Shown: positions 16,087-26,027, counted from the first letter of the stretch. The stretch: 64,000 nucleotides of DNA from Hydrogenovibrio sp. SC-1 (GCF_002848135.1 NZ_PKGB01000004.1:1-64000); one strand, 5' to 3'. The notes: generated by a model not told the origin, from the letters alone. Made by a program: numbers and translations.

Positions 16087-18576
16087 ATGCAAAAAATGGA
16101 ACATTTGGAGTTAACACAAAATAAATTTGGTGAAAGTTACTTTCCAGAGGTCAATCGACTGTCCTTTGAAAAAAACGCCTCAGATGATGTTTTAACACCT
16201 CATTATGAATCCTTATTAAACGAGGAAGAGGCATTATTTATTGTTGTTGGGTCAGATTCGGGCTTGTTATATCAATATATTCAAGAACATATACGTCACA
16301 AACATAGTCAGTTTGTATTTATTGATTTTGATGAGGTGATTGAGGCGGCCCAGTTGGCAGGTGATGACAAAGAAGTTTGGGAGGGTCAGGTTCGTCTAGT
16401 CAATCAAAACTTTGAGTTTATACGCTTAACCGCCGAATTTAATAGCTATATTATGCGACGTCGGATTCATCTAATTAAGTCCCTCGCTGTGATGGATTCA
16501 GAGCCGAATACGCCTTACGCGGATCTTTGGGAACAGATGGAAGTTAAGTTTGTTAGTTATTTGCGTTCGGAATTTAATGTTCAAAGTAATAAGGTCTTTG
16601 AAGAACAGCGTTTACTCAATGCGGTCGATAACTGGATGCCAGCTGTTGAAATTGAAAAGAGTCTAGAGGGGCGCGAAGCCATTATTTTGGGAGGTGGGCC
16701 GACACTAGATGATGCCATTGATTGGGTGAGAAAAAATCAGGATAAATTGATTGTATTTGCTGCAGCAAGGATTGCAAAACGCCTTGAAAGAGAAGGCATC
16801 TTGGTAGATTTCTTTGTGACAGTTGATCCTTTTCCTTGGAACTTTGATAATTCAAAAGCGGTATTAGGTGCTTCGGACTACAGCATTTTAGCGCATAGCT
16901 TCCATGCCCAGCATCGTTTGTTAAGTCAGTGGAATGGGTTAGCAATTTATATGGGTGAGAAATATGCATGGAGTGATGAGAATGCTAAGACGAACATTGA
17001 CACTCTTGGACCAACGGTGACCAACTCTGCCTTGCATTTAGCCTGTAGCCTGGGGGCAACTCGGGTGTTTTTTTCTGGTGTAGATTTTTGCTATGCAGGC
17101 GGTTTGACGCATGAGTCCAGTAGTGATGAAGCCAAGCATTCCGATACGGTATCTCATTATGGTAAAGCACGCCTATTGGATAATGCGGGTCAATTAACTG
17201 AAACAGGGGATGATTTTTTCTCGGCAAAGCAGGCGATGGAAAATATGATTAGCTATTACTTGTTGCATAAGCCGATCGAGTTTATTAGTTTGGGATTGCA
17301 TTCCGCCAAAATGGACAATGTTGTCTTTATCGACTGTAATGAGGTTGAATTGCATTCAGAGTCCAAACAGGCGTTAATGACCGAAATAAAACTCAATATT
17401 ACGCTGACTTCCCAAGAAAAATTTTCACTGGCTCAAGACACTCAAAAACTGCTGAAAAAGCAACATAACCGTTTTAAAAAATTATATAAGCAGGCTAAAG
17501 AAACGCGTATGTTAGCCAGTAAAATATATGATGCAAAAACAGGTCTGCCAAATGAAAAAAATGCGGTAAAACTTAAAAAATACCGTAAAAAAATTGATTA
17601 TTTAGTTGGCCGAGATGGCGATATGTTAGCCAGTTTTCAATCGGCTTTTTTTGCTGATGTTTTTAAGCCAATTGATGATGAAGGAGCGATGACTGAGGCA
17701 GAAGTGGTGCAACAGCTGGAAGCCTTTTTTGGTGGTGTAGAAAAGGTCAGTGAGCATTTAGTGAGCTTATTAAAGCAAGGATTGGAAAGAGCCGAGCTTC
17801 GTTCAGATGAACTCAATACTCAAAGCTGGCCTTCACAGTGTATTGATCGTTGGCGCAAATGGGATGAATTTGGTCGTGCTCTTCAATGGAAGGCATGGCA
17901 TCCAGTTGAATTACCAGATGCTGAAGAAGCTATTTTGCAAGGTGCGATTCAACAATTCCAATCCGAATATGAAAAAACGGATCATATTTATACTCAGATG
18001 TTACAAAAAAATGTGTCCAATGTATCGGCATTAATGGCACGGGCGAATAATGCATTTGCGCTAAAAAATTGCGAAGAAATTCAAAAATTGATAGAACACG
18101 TTGAAACCCTTGATTCAGCACAAGCGGAACAGAAGGAGAGCTTTTTAACTTTATTAAGAGGAATGGTTGAAGAATTGAATAACGACCCTGTTACTGCATT
18201 TAATCTTTATGAAACCATTTCAGCGCCTGTGTTAAAGCATATGGCATTGAAAAAAATGCTTCCTATTGCTATGGATTTAAAGGATTTTGATGCCGCATTA
18301 ATTGTACTGGAACGTTTATGCGGCATTTCTATTGATTATATGGTGTCCTATGCCGATATGTTGAAATTACTAGGGAATACGGCGGCAGCCATTGAAGTAT
18401 TAAAAATGTACCTAGATAACCAACCTAATCGTTTGTCGGTTAAAAACAAGCTAGCGCAATATTATATTGATGACTCGAATTTTTCTGAAGCTAAGTTGGT
18501 TTTAGAGGGGGTGTTGGCAGAAAATGCCGAAAACCGAACTGCTCAACATTTATTGAACACGATTACTGAGGTTTAA
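16087..18576 (+). CDS. Maf-type flagellin nonulosonic acid glycosyltransferase (DUF115/MptE-like)
   Basis: Motility-associated factor proteins transfer nonulosonic acids to Ser/Thr of flagellin in the cytoplasm. The ATG at 16087 follows AAGGA by seven bases, giving 829 residues. The central MptE-like domain starts at AIILGGGPTLDDA near residue 199 and runs through FFVTVDPFPWNF to LGPTVTNSALHLACSLGATRVFFSGVDFCY near residue 335. This is the family signature and resembles a sialyltransferase-like nucleotide pocket. A helical linker and TPR-like repeats fill the last ~200 residues. The next gene starts at the base after its stop. With PseC, F, G and I upstream, CMP-Pse is the likely donor. Confidence 0.88.
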   Translation: MQKMEHLELTQNKFGESYFPEVNRLSFEKNASDDVLTPHYESLLNEEEALFIVVGSDSGLLYQYIQEHIRHKHSQFVFIDFDEVIEAAQLAGDDKEVWEGQVRLVNQNFEFIRLTAEFNSYIMRRRIHLIKSLAVMDSEPNTPYADLWEQMEVKFVSYLRSEFNVQSNKVFEEQRLLNAVDNWMPAVEIEKSLEGREAIILGGGPTLDDAIDWVRKNQDKLIVFAAARIAKRLEREGILVDFFVTVDPFPWNFDNSKAVLGASDYSILAHSFHAQHRLLSQWNGLAIYMGEKYAWSDENAKTNIDTLGPTVTNSALHLACSLGATRVFFSGVDFCYAGGLTHESSSDEAKHSDTVSHYGKARLLDNAGQLTETGDDFFSAKQAMENMISYYLLHKPIEFISLGLHSAKMDNVVFIDCNEVELHSESKQALMTEIKLNITLTSQEKFSLAQDTQKLLKKQHNRFKKLYKQAKETRMLASKIYDAKTGLPNEKNAVKLKKYRKKIDYLVGRDGDMLASFQSAFFADVFKPIDDEGAMTEAEVVQQLEAFFGGVEKVSEHLVSLLKQGLERAELRSDELNTQSWPSQCIDRWRKWDEFGRALQWKAWHPVELPDAEEAILQGAIQQFQSEYEKTDHIYTQMLQKNVSNVSALMARANNAFALKNCEEIQKLIEHVETLDSAQAEQKESFLTLLRGMVEELNNDPVTAFNLYETISAPVLKHMALKKMLPIAMDLKDFDAALIVLERLCGISIDYMVSYADMLKLLGNTAAAIEVLKMYLDNQPNRLSVKNKLAQYYIDDSNFSEAKLVLEGVLAENAENRTAQHLLNTITEV

Positions 18577-19509
18577 ATGACTATTGGTTTAAAACTTGAA
18601 TCTGTTGATTGTGTGTGGGACAAGGGTGCTCATAATGCGTTCACAGATCTAATTTTGTTTGATGGATACTGGTACTGCGCCTTTAGACAAGCACAACACC
18701 ATATGTCATTGGATGGTCAGATTGTAATTCTATGCCGTCAAAATGACCAGGCCTGGGTAAAATCTGCAGAAATAAGTTGGGCAGGAGGAGATTTACGTGA
18801 TCCTAAGTTTGTGGTCACACCACAAGGGCAATTAGTGCTGATGGCCGGTGTCCGATGGGCTGTGCCAACCTCTCCAAGTTCAGTGCTTTGTTCAGTGACC
18901 TGGCAGCTTAAAAAGGGCGCCGTATCGGATCCTTTTGTCACTGATCAAGATGAAGGTACTTGGCGTTGGAGTGGCAGTGCTAATCCAAACCATATTTTTA
19001 GTATTGGTTATGCGGGTAAAGATATGGATGGGTGTTTGTATCTTTCAGAAGACGGAAAATATTGGCAGCCCCATCTCAAACCGTTCTTTCCAAATCCTGA
19101 TTGTTTTAGTAATGAAGCGTCTTTAGTTTTTGCGCCGGATGCGACTGGCTACTGTTTACTGAGACGGGATGGTGAAGAGTGTCCAGGCCTGTTCGGTCAA
19201 GCCAAACCGCCTTACCAAGTTTGGCAATGGCAACCTTTATCGGTGAGAATTGGTGGGCCGAAACTAATTCAATTAAGCTCCGGAGAGTTGATTGCGGCTT
19301 TTCGTGTATTTGAGGAAAAACAACCGAAGGTGATGATTTATGAAATCGAAACCGAATCGGCACGACTTAACCATTTAATCACCTTGCCATCGGAAGGCGA
19401 TTGTAGCTACCCAGGCCTGGTTGAAAAAGATGAACACCTCTGGGTCAGTTATTATTCTTCTCATGAAGGCAAGGCTGCGATTTACTTAGCAAAATTGTCG
19501 AGAACTTGA
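18577..19509 (+). CDS. Sialidase-like beta-propeller protein coupled to the Maf gene
   Basis: The 310-residue product has no signal peptide or membrane segment. Repeated beta-strand blocks with aromatic cores give the look of a sialidase/BNR-type propeller. Examples are DLILFDGYWYCAFRQ, GDLRDPKFVVTPQGQLVLMAGV, YLSEDGKYWQPHLKPF (an Asp-box variant) and GELIAAFRVFEE. The DLRDPKF and FSNEASLVF elements recall the catalytic blade order of exo-sialidase folds, but catalysis is unproven. Its ATG directly follows the Maf stop, with GAGG inside the Maf end as ribosome site. That makes a function on glycosylated flagellin or on free nonulosonic acid plausible. It also ends convergently 33 bp from the EAL/HDOD gene. 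It holds two palindrome copies and one 9/10 variant. Confidence 0.6.
   Translation: MTIGLKLESVDCVWDKGAHNAFTDLILFDGYWYCAFRQAQHHMSLDGQIVILCRQNDQAWVKSAEISWAGGDLRDPKFVVTPQGQLVLMAGVRWAVPTSPSSVLCSVTWQLKKGAVSDPFVTDQDEGTWRWSGSANPNHIFSIGYAGKDMDGCLYLSEDGKYWQPHLKPFFPNPDCFSNEASLVFAPDATGYCLLRRDGEECPGLFGQAKPPYQVWQWQPLSVRIGGPKLIQLSSGELIAAFRVFEEKQPKVMIYEIETESARLNHLITLPSEGDCSYPGLVEKDEHLWVSYYSSHEGKAAIYLAKLSRT
18747..18756. repeat. Iterated palindrome CCAGGCCTGG, copy 3
   Basis: Perfect copy within the extended match AAATGACCAGGCCTGG, shared with copies at 27701 and 58755. It encodes Gln-Ala-Trp in the propeller gene. Confidence 0.9.
19411..19420. repeat. Iterated palindrome CCAGGCCTGG, copy 4
   Basis: Perfect copy in the propeller gene, encoding Pro-Gly-Leu. 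A 9/10 variant ending in T lies at 19183-19192 in the same gene. An A-tract (GAAAAAG) follows, which on the other strand is a T-tract before the core. Confidence 0.9.
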
Positions 19510-19541
19510 CCGAATTATCGCCAATGATTTTATTTGATGGT

Positions 19542-20765
19542 TTAGGCCGCAGCTAAGCTTTGTAATGTTTGATTAGCCCAACCATTGGCATTCATATAAT
19601 CGGTTGAAATAACCATGATATCAGCCCCTTCAAAACCAGATAAAATCATGTGGGTATTGCCTTGTTCCAAGGCTCGAGCAATCAACAAAGCTTGCCCCAT
19701 GACGCCTTTCTGATCAGTTAATGCTTCTTTGATTCTATCCGTCAGAGGCAGTTGATCGACAATATCAGCCATCGGCGTTTTTAAAAAGGCATTTAGGGTC
19801 GAAAACAGTCCAACCATAAAGAAACGTTCTTTAAGCACGCCTTGACCAATGCTAGTCGCGAGGGATTCTAAAAACTTAGCACGAACCAAAGCGGTCACTA
19901 GGAGTTCGGTTGGCACTTCATCCACTTCTGACAGCATGAGCATATTCACCCAAAACTTAAGTCGTTTCAGTCCCATGAAATTAACAGCTTGTTTTAAGCT
20001 ATCAATTACTTGAGGCAAATTATTTTGAGGATGATTGATCGCCGAAAGTAATTTATGGGTGAGACCGACATCACTACCAATGGTTTTCGCTAATACGTCA
20101 AATTCAATATCAGGGTCATTGACTTCGGCTAGCAATTTAAGCATTGCCAGCTTATTACCAGCTACTTCTTTTTGGGATGAGAGTATGGGGTTGGTGAAAA
20201 AATAGCCTTGGAAGTACTGAGCGCCTTTGTCTTTTAATACACTGTAGGTTTCTTCCGTATCTACGCCTGTCACGATGACTTTGAGATTTTGCTGGTGCAG
20301 CTTGTCAAACAGTTCGTCCAAGGATTGATCGCTGATATCCATGACTTTGAATTTCACCAACTTGGCAATCGATAACAGCTTGTCATGTTCGGTGCTGGGT
20401 TGATAATCCTGCAGTGCGATTTGCACACCTTGTTGCACCATCTCTTTGATCGCCATTAACGCCGTTTTATCTTTCAAGATGCTAATGTCAACTTCGACAA
20501 TCAGTTTTGATAAGGGTTCTATTGGTGGTAATAATGCCAGTTTCAGTAGTGGAATAGGGACTTGGTAAAAAACCGGTTTGTTGGCCGTAAGGACTTCAAA
20601 TCCAATATTTTGTTGGATCTGTTGCCATTGATCTTGAATGGCACTTTCCCATTGTTCCGTTGACAGCGTCTTACCTGGGAGGGCTTCAACCTTAAGTTGG
20701 TATGCATAGAGGCTTTTTGTTGCATCCAGTACAGGCTGTTTATTGATAAGCAGAGGTAGTGACAT
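19542..20765 (-). CDS. EAL-like/HDOD signalling protein with degenerate EAL
   Basis: The 407-residue protein has an N-terminal EAL-like half and a C-terminal HDOD domain, the YuxH-type arrangement. The start (LLINKQPVLDATKSLYAYQL) and the end of the EAL fold (VTGVDTEETYSVLKDKGAQYFQGYFFTNP) are clear. The EAL signature and most metal ligands are missing, so c-di-GMP hydrolysis is unlikely and a binding or scaffold role is more plausible. The HDOD part begins near residue 205 (AMLKLLAEVND) and lacks HD catalytic residues. It converges on the propeller gene with 32 bp between stops. HDOD proteins often act in motility and chemotaxis signalling. Confidence 0.82.
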   Translation of the reverse strand: MSLPLLINKQPVLDATKSLYAYQLKVEALPGKTLSTEQWESAIQDQWQQIQQNIGFEVLTANKPVFYQVPIPLLKLALLPPIEPLSKLIVEVDISILKDKTALMAIKEMVQQGVQIALQDYQPSTEHDKLLSIAKLVKFKVMDISDQSLDELFDKLHQQNLKVIVTGVDTEETYSVLKDKGAQYFQGYFFTNPILSSQKEVAGNKLAMLKLLAEVNDPDIEFDVLAKTIGSDVGLTHKLLSAINHPQNNLPQVIDSLKQAVNFMGLKRLKFWVNMLMLSEVDEVPTELLVTALVRAKFLESLATSIGQGVLKERFFMVGLFSTLNAFLKTPMADIVDQLPLTDRIKEALTDQKGVMGQALLIARALEQGNTHMILSGFEGADIMVISTDYMNANGWANQTLQSLAAA

Positions 20766-20956
20766 GGCGTTTATTCCTATTAAAGCGTTTCAGAGTACAA
20801 AAGCATGACAACCCTTGCAGTATTTGCTATTTTTTATGGTTGTCATGAACCACACAGTATTATCTTTTATTGCATTATAGGGTAAAAAATGCATTGAGAG
20901 TAGTCTTCATCTAACCGATGCTAATCAGTAATTTTTATCAATATGAATAGTTTTTT

Positions 20957-22681
20957 TTAAAGTCCTAATTTGTCCAGCAAAAATGGGATAAGCTCGGCTT
21001 CGGCAATGTCTTGTGAATCACTGTCACGACGATGTTTATACTCAATTTCACCTTTATCCAAACCGCGTTCACCAATGACAATCCGGTGCGGAATCCCGAT
21101 TAACTCCATATCGTTAAACATCACGCCAGGACGCTCTTTACGATCGTCTAACAGAACATCAACTCCTTTTGACTTTAAATCCTTGTACAAGGCTAAAGTC
21201 GCTGCTTCAACGCGAGGGGATTTATGCATTTGCATCGGCACAATACAGACCTGGAAAGGGGCGATGGCTTCAGGCCAAATAATGCCTTTTTCATCATGGT
21301 TCTGCTCGATGGCAGCAGCCACCACACGAGTAACGCCGATGCCATAGCAGCCCATTTCTAAAATTTGCGCACGGCTGTTTTCGTTTAAAACGTTTGCGTT
21401 TAAGGCTTTTGAATATTTATTGCCAAGCTGGAAAATATGGCCAACTTCAATGCCGCGGCGAATTTCAAGAGTGCCTTTCCCACAAGGACTTGGATCACCT
21501 TTAACTACGTTACGAAGATCTGCAACTTCTGTGATATGCGCATCGCGTTCCCAGTTAGCCCCTTGATAATGAAAGCCATCCTTATTGGCACCACAAATAA
21601 AGTCCGTTAGGTGTGCTGCAGAACGATCTACTATCACAGGGATATTTTTTTCAACTAAGTCAATAGGGCCAATTGAACCTGTATGGCAGCCTAATGTATC
21701 CATGATTTCGGCATCGGTTGCCATTTCGAGTGGAGACGCAATCTGAGGCAGTTTCTCAGCTTTAATTTCGTTTAACTGGTGATCACCACGAAGCACCAAG
21801 GCAATAATGGGTGCCTCAGGCTGAGCGCCTTTGACAATCAGCGTCTTTGCCACTTGAGTTGGCGAAACGCTTAAAAATTGACACACTTCATCAATGCTAT
21901 GTTGATTCGGGGTCGCAATTTCGGTTAAGTCTTGACTGGCCTTCGCGCGGGGAGCACTCGGTGCCATGGCTTCCGCTAATTCGACATTGGCGGCATAATC
22001 CGATTCGGTTGAGAAAGCTATATCATCCTCACCAGAATCCGCCAGCACGTGAAATTCATGAGACCCCTCTCCGCCAATTGAACCGGTATCGGCCTGAACG
22101 GCTCTAAAATTCAAACCAATACGGCTGAAAATGCGGTGATAAGTCTCAAACATTACATCATAGGTTTGTTGCAAACTGTCCGTATCCATATGGAATGAAT
22201 AGGCATCTTTCATAATAAATTCTCGAGAGCGCATCACGCCGAAACGCGGGCGAATTTCATCACGGAATTTGGTTTGAATTTGATAAAAATTCGCAGGGAG
22301 CTGTTTATAACTGCGAATTTCTTTACGAACTAAGTCGGTAATGATTTCTTCGTGGGTCGGGCCTAACGCAAAGTCCCGTTGATGCCGATCTTTAAAACGC
22401 AATAATTCAGGGCCATAATCGTCTGCTCGCCCCGATTCATCCCACAACTCCATCGGTTGAACCACTGGCATCAAACACTCTTGTGCGCCTGCAGCATCCA
22501 TTTCTTCACGAATAATGGCTTCAACTTTACGTAAAACCTTGACGCCTAAGGGCAACCAGTTATAAAGCCCACCAGCCAGCGGGCGAATAATGCCCGCTCT
22601 CAACATCAATTGGTGACTAATGACAACCGCATCAGCAGGGGTTTCACGAGTGGTAGCAAGCAGTAAGGAAGAGGTTTTCAT
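20957..22681 (-). CDS. proS: Prolyl-tRNA synthetase
   Basis: ProS charges tRNA-Pro with proline. The 574-residue protein is the bacterial long type. Class II motif 1 sits in the [26 protein letters not shown] start. Motif 2 is [26 protein letters not shown], followed by an inserted editing (INS) domain at about residues 220-400. Motif 3 is [13 protein letters not shown], with an anticodon-binding C-terminus. The ATG at 22681 is chosen because the product then starts [18 protein letters not shown], as in the family. An upstream in-frame ATG at 22717 would add 12 residues. It stands alone, with no obvious terminator seen after its stop. Confidence 0.95.
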   Translation of the reverse strand: MKTSSLLLATTRETPADAVVISHQLMLRAGIIRPLAGGLYNWLPLGVKVLRKVEAIIREEMDAAGAQECLMPVVQPMELWDESGRADDYGPELLRFKDRHQRDFALGPTHEEIITDLVRKEIRSYKQLPANFYQIQTKFRDEIRPRFGVMRSREFIMKDAYSFHMDTDSLQQTYDVMFETYHRIFSRIGLNFRAVQADTGSIGGEGSHEFHVLADSGEDDIAFSTESDYAANVELAEAMAPSAPRAKASQDLTEIATPNQHSIDEVCQFLSVSPTQVAKTLIVKGAQPEAPIIALVLRGDHQLNEIKAEKLPQIASPLEMATDAEIMDTLGCHTGSIGPIDLVEKNIPVIVDRSAAHLTDFICGANKDGFHYQGANWERDAHITEVADLRNVVKGDPSPCGKGTLEIRRGIEVGHIFQLGNKYSKALNANVLNENSRAQILEMGCYGIGVTRVVAAAIEQNHDEKGIIWPEAIAPFQVCIVPMQMHKSPRVEAATLALYKDLKSKGVDVLLDDRKERPGVMFNDMELIGIPHRIVIGERGLDKGEIEYKHRRDSDSQDIAEAELIPFLLDKLGL

Positions 22682-22775
22682 AGCAAACAGGTGGCCTTTC
22701 AAAAAATGAGAATTCAAAAGACGCTATTTTAGCATGAAATTTCCTTCAGGTTTGCGGATGGCTGTAATGTCTTAA

Positions 22776-23321
22776 TTAATCAACCAGCCAGTGCCCGACA
22801 TAGGAGAAGATGCCAATCATAATGCCTGTGACAAACTGAGCATGGACGAGATAGGAAAACTGTTTTAATTGGCGGGGAGAAAAGCGCCAGCGTAAGAAAA
22901 ACCCAAAAAGTCCTTGCCAAATTAATAATCCCAAAACGACTTGAAATAATAGTATTTCGAGATGCCAACCCACCAAGGCAATATGTAACAAGATGACAGC
23001 TAAGGTTGCGATGCCAACATAAGCATGGGTTTTGTTTAATGGAATCAGCACCGTGCGAATAAGCGAGTTGGAGAGGTCGTTAATAGAGCCTGGAATCAGT
23101 CTTTGGGCAAAGCTACCTTTTGCGGACATGAGTTTTAATAGGGTTCGAGCATAAATAAACACTAATAACCAAAGCGCCACTTCTCCTATTTCTTCACCGA
23201 CTTCATTTAAAAAAGTTTCAGGATGATCAGGGTGTGAATATCCTTGCATTGTCCAATAATAGCCAATGGCAATTAAAAAGGTGATAAAGGTGTAAACGAC
23301 AAGTTTATGAAGCGATGACAT
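22776..23321 (-). CDS. Five-helix membrane protein, possible b-haem protein
   Basis: This 181-residue protein was not recognised. It has about five hydrophobic helices (residues ~8-25, 47-66, 97-118, 121-143 and 154-176). His residues lie in or at the ends of helices (THAY, LLHIALVGWH, YLVHAQF, YVGHW), a spacing that could ligate b-type haem as in cytochrome b561 or ferric-reductase-like proteins. That is an inference from pattern only. Its start overlaps the end of the haem-sensing GGDEF/EAL gene by 17 bp, so the two are co-translated and probably act together. A signal-output or haem-reducing partner is possible. Confidence 0.6.
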   Translation of the reverse strand: MSSLHKLVVYTFITFLIAIGYYWTMQGYSHPDHPETFLNEVGEEIGEVALWLLVFIYARTLLKLMSAKGSFAQRLIPGSINDLSNSLIRTVLIPLNKTHAYVGIATLAVILLHIALVGWHLEILLFQVVLGLLIWQGLFGFFLRWRFSPRQLKQFSYLVHAQFVTGIMIGIFSYVGHWLVD

Positions 23322-25758
23322 GGGTATTCTTTAATTGCGCTTCAAATTCTATCTGAGGTTGCGGTTTACCAAAATAATAACCTTGGTAGTTTTGGCAGCC
23401 CATTCGAGCCAAAGTTTGTTGGTGTTCACTGGTTTCAACCCCTTCGGCAATAACACTCAAATTTAAACTATCGGATAAGGCAATAATGGTTTGGGCAATG
23501 GCCTTATCATTTTCATCAACCAGTAGGTCACGAATAAACCCTTGATCGATTTTTAGTTGATCTAACGGAAGTCGTTTTAAATAGGTCAACGAAGAATAAC
23601 CCGTGCCGAAATCATCTAACGAGAAGCTAACGCCTTTGGCTTTTAAAGCGGTCATTTTGCTAATGGCCTCATCTACCGATGAAAGAAACAGGCTTTCGGT
23701 TAACTCCAGTTTTAAGTGGTGGCTGAATTCAGGTTCAAGTAACTCGCTTACTTGAGACTCGAACTCAGCAAGGTGGAATTGTTTTGCGCTGACATTGACG
23801 GCAAGCGTTAAGTGATTTAAATCAGGATTACTTGACCATTGTTTTAGAATGTCACAAGCTTGGGTGAGTACCCAATGACCAATAGGAACAATCAGCCCCG
23901 TTTCTTCAGCTAAAGGGATAAAGCTGATAGGGGAGATTAGACCCTTTTCGGGGTGTCGCCAACGAATAAGTGCTTCCGCGCCAATAATTTTTGCTTGTGA
24001 ATTCACTTGCGGTTGTAAGAACAGTTCAAATTCTTGGCGATTAATGGCTTGTCTTAAAGCGCTTTCAAGCTCGGTTCGGGCACTTAGCAAACTTTGCATT
24101 TCCGGATCAAAGAAACGTAGGTTATTTCGTCCATTCTCTTTGGCTTGATACATGGCTAGTTCGGCATGTTTAAAGACTTCTTCTTGAGTGTTTGGACCGC
24201 CATTAAACAAGGTGATCCCTAAACTACAACTGGTTTGGTATTCATGTTCGCCAATATAAAAGGCTTGCTGAATCAAGCGGAGTAGCTTTCGCCCAAACTT
24301 TTCGGCGAGTTCCAGTGCGGAAGCTTGGGTATGATTGAGCATCGATATTAAGACGACAAATTCATCTCCACCAAATCGGCCTAAGGTGGCATCTTCTGGC
24401 AAAATAGTATGAATACGTTCCGCAAGTAGCTTTAATAAAGCATCGCCCACTTCATAGCCTTGGGTGTCGTTGAGTTGTTTGAAATTATCTAAATCAATTA
24501 AAATTAACGCGCCAATAGTTCCTTGGGATTTGCAGCTATCGATCGCATTGGTCAATTGCGTTTGCATCAGTCGCCGGTTAGGTAGTTGAGTTAACACATC
24601 ATATTGTGCTAAATATTCGGCTTCAGATTTGGCTTCTTTGAACTCAGTAATGTCCAGACAATGACCAATAAATCCTGAAAACTGGCCGCTACTATCATAG
24701 TGTGGACTGGCTTCTTCCAATATTGAGCGTATTTGTCCATCATGGCGCTTCATGCGATAAACCAAACTAAACTTTTCGTGTTTGCTATAGGCTTGGGAAA
24801 GGGTTTGCTGGTAAAAACTTCGATCTTCGTTGTCGATATTTGAGGGTTTGTCTTGGGCAAGGGCTTGTTCAAGCGATAGGTCAACAAATTCTAACCAAGG
24901 CTGGTTAAAGAAGGTGTAGCGCCTTGAAGCATCTGCTAACCAAATCATGACTTGACCGTTATTGGTAACAGACCGATAGAGCGCTTCATTTTCTAATAAA
25001 GCTTTTTCTTGCCGGTCATGTTCAGATTTGAGCTTCGATTCTCTACGCCAACCAAAAGTAAGCCCCATGACACCGATAATCCATACTGCAAGATGAGACA
25101 GTTGCATTTCAAATTTACGCTGGGTTTCTCGCTCTAAAAAAGGAGCCATTGGCACAAAAGTACTGATGCCACCACGGATTTGCCCCACTTGATAACCTTG
25201 GTGAGCATGGCACTTCATACAGGTCTTTTCAACCATTAGTGGCCGAATCAAGCGCATATACGGTTGACCCTGTATTAAGCTAATTTCTTGAATGGGTTCT
25301 GCATTTTGTTCAAATTGTTTTAGAGCCGTGATTTCCCAGGCATCAGCTTTATTGTGTGGGTTTAACAAATTTAAACTGGTGAGGTGGGTTTTAATGCCAT
25401 ATTCATCGCCAAATTGCGATTGCATATCTCTTAACATATAGGCAGGGTTGACTAGGGTTAATTTTTTACCACTGGTGGTAACCACATCCCGTTCAGGGAT
25501 ATCAAGGTAGGGGTTGGGTGGGGTCTTATCTGTCGGTGGGACATAGACGCCGCCGTGAGATGCCCCCCATTTTCTAAAGCTAACGTCCTTATTGACCGTC
25601 GCTAGAGCTGCAGAGCTAGCAGCTTGCCAAGTAGCATGCTCTAAACCATGGAGATTATAAAACCAAGACCCTAGAATCAGACCGCTCCAAAGCGCCACAA
25701 TGAGGCTATATTTTTTGACTAAGGATCTAGGCAAGCGACCTTCAATTTGCCAGTGCAT
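23305..25758 (-). CDS. Haem-sensing GGDEF/EAL protein (Tll0287-like, PAS, GGDEF, EAL)
   Basis: This membrane protein makes and/or breaks c-di-GMP in response to a haem-bound signal. The ATG at 25758 has AAAGGA six bases upstream, giving 817 residues. In order: a membrane helix (~17-36); a periplasmic DUF3365/Tll0287-like domain with one c-type haem site CMKCH near residues 180-184; a second helix (~220-237); a PAS domain with its PAC tail (~260-385); GGDEF with the intact motif RFGGDEF; and EAL with intact EALIRWRHPEKG and DDFGTGYSSLTYLKRLP. Both catalytic motifs look intact. It is co-transcribed with the five-helix membrane protein downstream. The ligand may be redox state, NO or CO; it cannot be read here. 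Confidence 0.88.
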   Translation of the reverse strand: MHWQIEGRLPRSLVKKYSLIVALWSGLILGSWFYNLHGLEHATWQAASSAALATVNKDVSFRKWGASHGGVYVPPTDKTPPNPYLDIPERDVVTTSGKKLTLVNPAYMLRDMQSQFGDEYGIKTHLTSLNLLNPHNKADAWEITALKQFEQNAEPIQEISLIQGQPYMRLIRPLMVEKTCMKCHAHQGYQVGQIRGGISTFVPMAPFLERETQRKFEMQLSHLAVWIIGVMGLTFGWRRESKLKSEHDRQEKALLENEALYRSVTNNGQVMIWLADASRRYTFFNQPWLEFVDLSLEQALAQDKPSNIDNEDRSFYQQTLSQAYSKHEKFSLVYRMKRHDGQIRSILEEASPHYDSSGQFSGFIGHCLDITEFKEAKSEAEYLAQYDVLTQLPNRRLMQTQLTNAIDSCKSQGTIGALILIDLDNFKQLNDTQGYEVGDALLKLLAERIHTILPEDATLGRFGGDEFVVLISMLNHTQASALELAEKFGRKLLRLIQQAFYIGEHEYQTSCSLGITLFNGGPNTQEEVFKHAELAMYQAKENGRNNLRFFDPEMQSLLSARTELESALRQAINRQEFELFLQPQVNSQAKIIGAEALIRWRHPEKGLISPISFIPLAEETGLIVPIGHWVLTQACDILKQWSSNPDLNHLTLAVNVSAKQFHLAEFESQVSELLEPEFSHHLKLELTESLFLSSVDEAISKMTALKAKGVSFSLDDFGTGYSSLTYLKRLPLDQLKIDQGFIRDLLVDENDKAIAQTIIALSDSLNLSVIAEGVETSEHQQTLARMGCQNYQGYYFGKPQPQIEFEAQLKNTHVIAS

Positions 25759-25835
25759 ACCAATTCCTTTCAAGCGCTGCTCTGTTGGCAGTTGCATTGA
25801 TAATATCTAACATTGATATGGGGTATCGGTAAGGG

Positions 25836-26027
25836 CTACTGATACTTTTCTTTGCACTTTTCAATGGCTTGCCAGTAGGCCGCATTATTATTGGTAGGCT
25901 TATCACTGTTGTCCCAAAGGGCGCTGGCTTTCTCTTTACAGTCTCTGAATTCGGAATTTACACAGCCTGAAAGCCACAGAAAACTACTGAGTAGGGCGAA
26001 TAACCCCAATTTGCTTAAACTTTTCAT
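25836..26027 (-). CDS. Small lipoprotein
   Basis: A 63-residue product with a lipoprotein signal peptide: basic MKSLSKLG, a hydrophobic core and the lipobox LSGC at about residues 19-22. The mature part is only ~42 residues, Asn/Lys-rich, with two further Cys that could form a disulfide. No family is recognised. It precedes the GGDEF/EAL gene on the same strand with a 77-bp gap, so co-transcription is possible. Confidence 0.6.
   Translation of the reverse strand: MKSLSKLGLFALLSSFLWLSGCVNSEFRDCKEKASALWDNSDKPTNNNAAYWQAIEKCKEKYQ

Noticed and set aside
20970-21347. Rightward 125-residue ORF opposite proS
   Set aside because: It lies wholly inside proS on the other strand and has low-complexity Ser-rich sequence.
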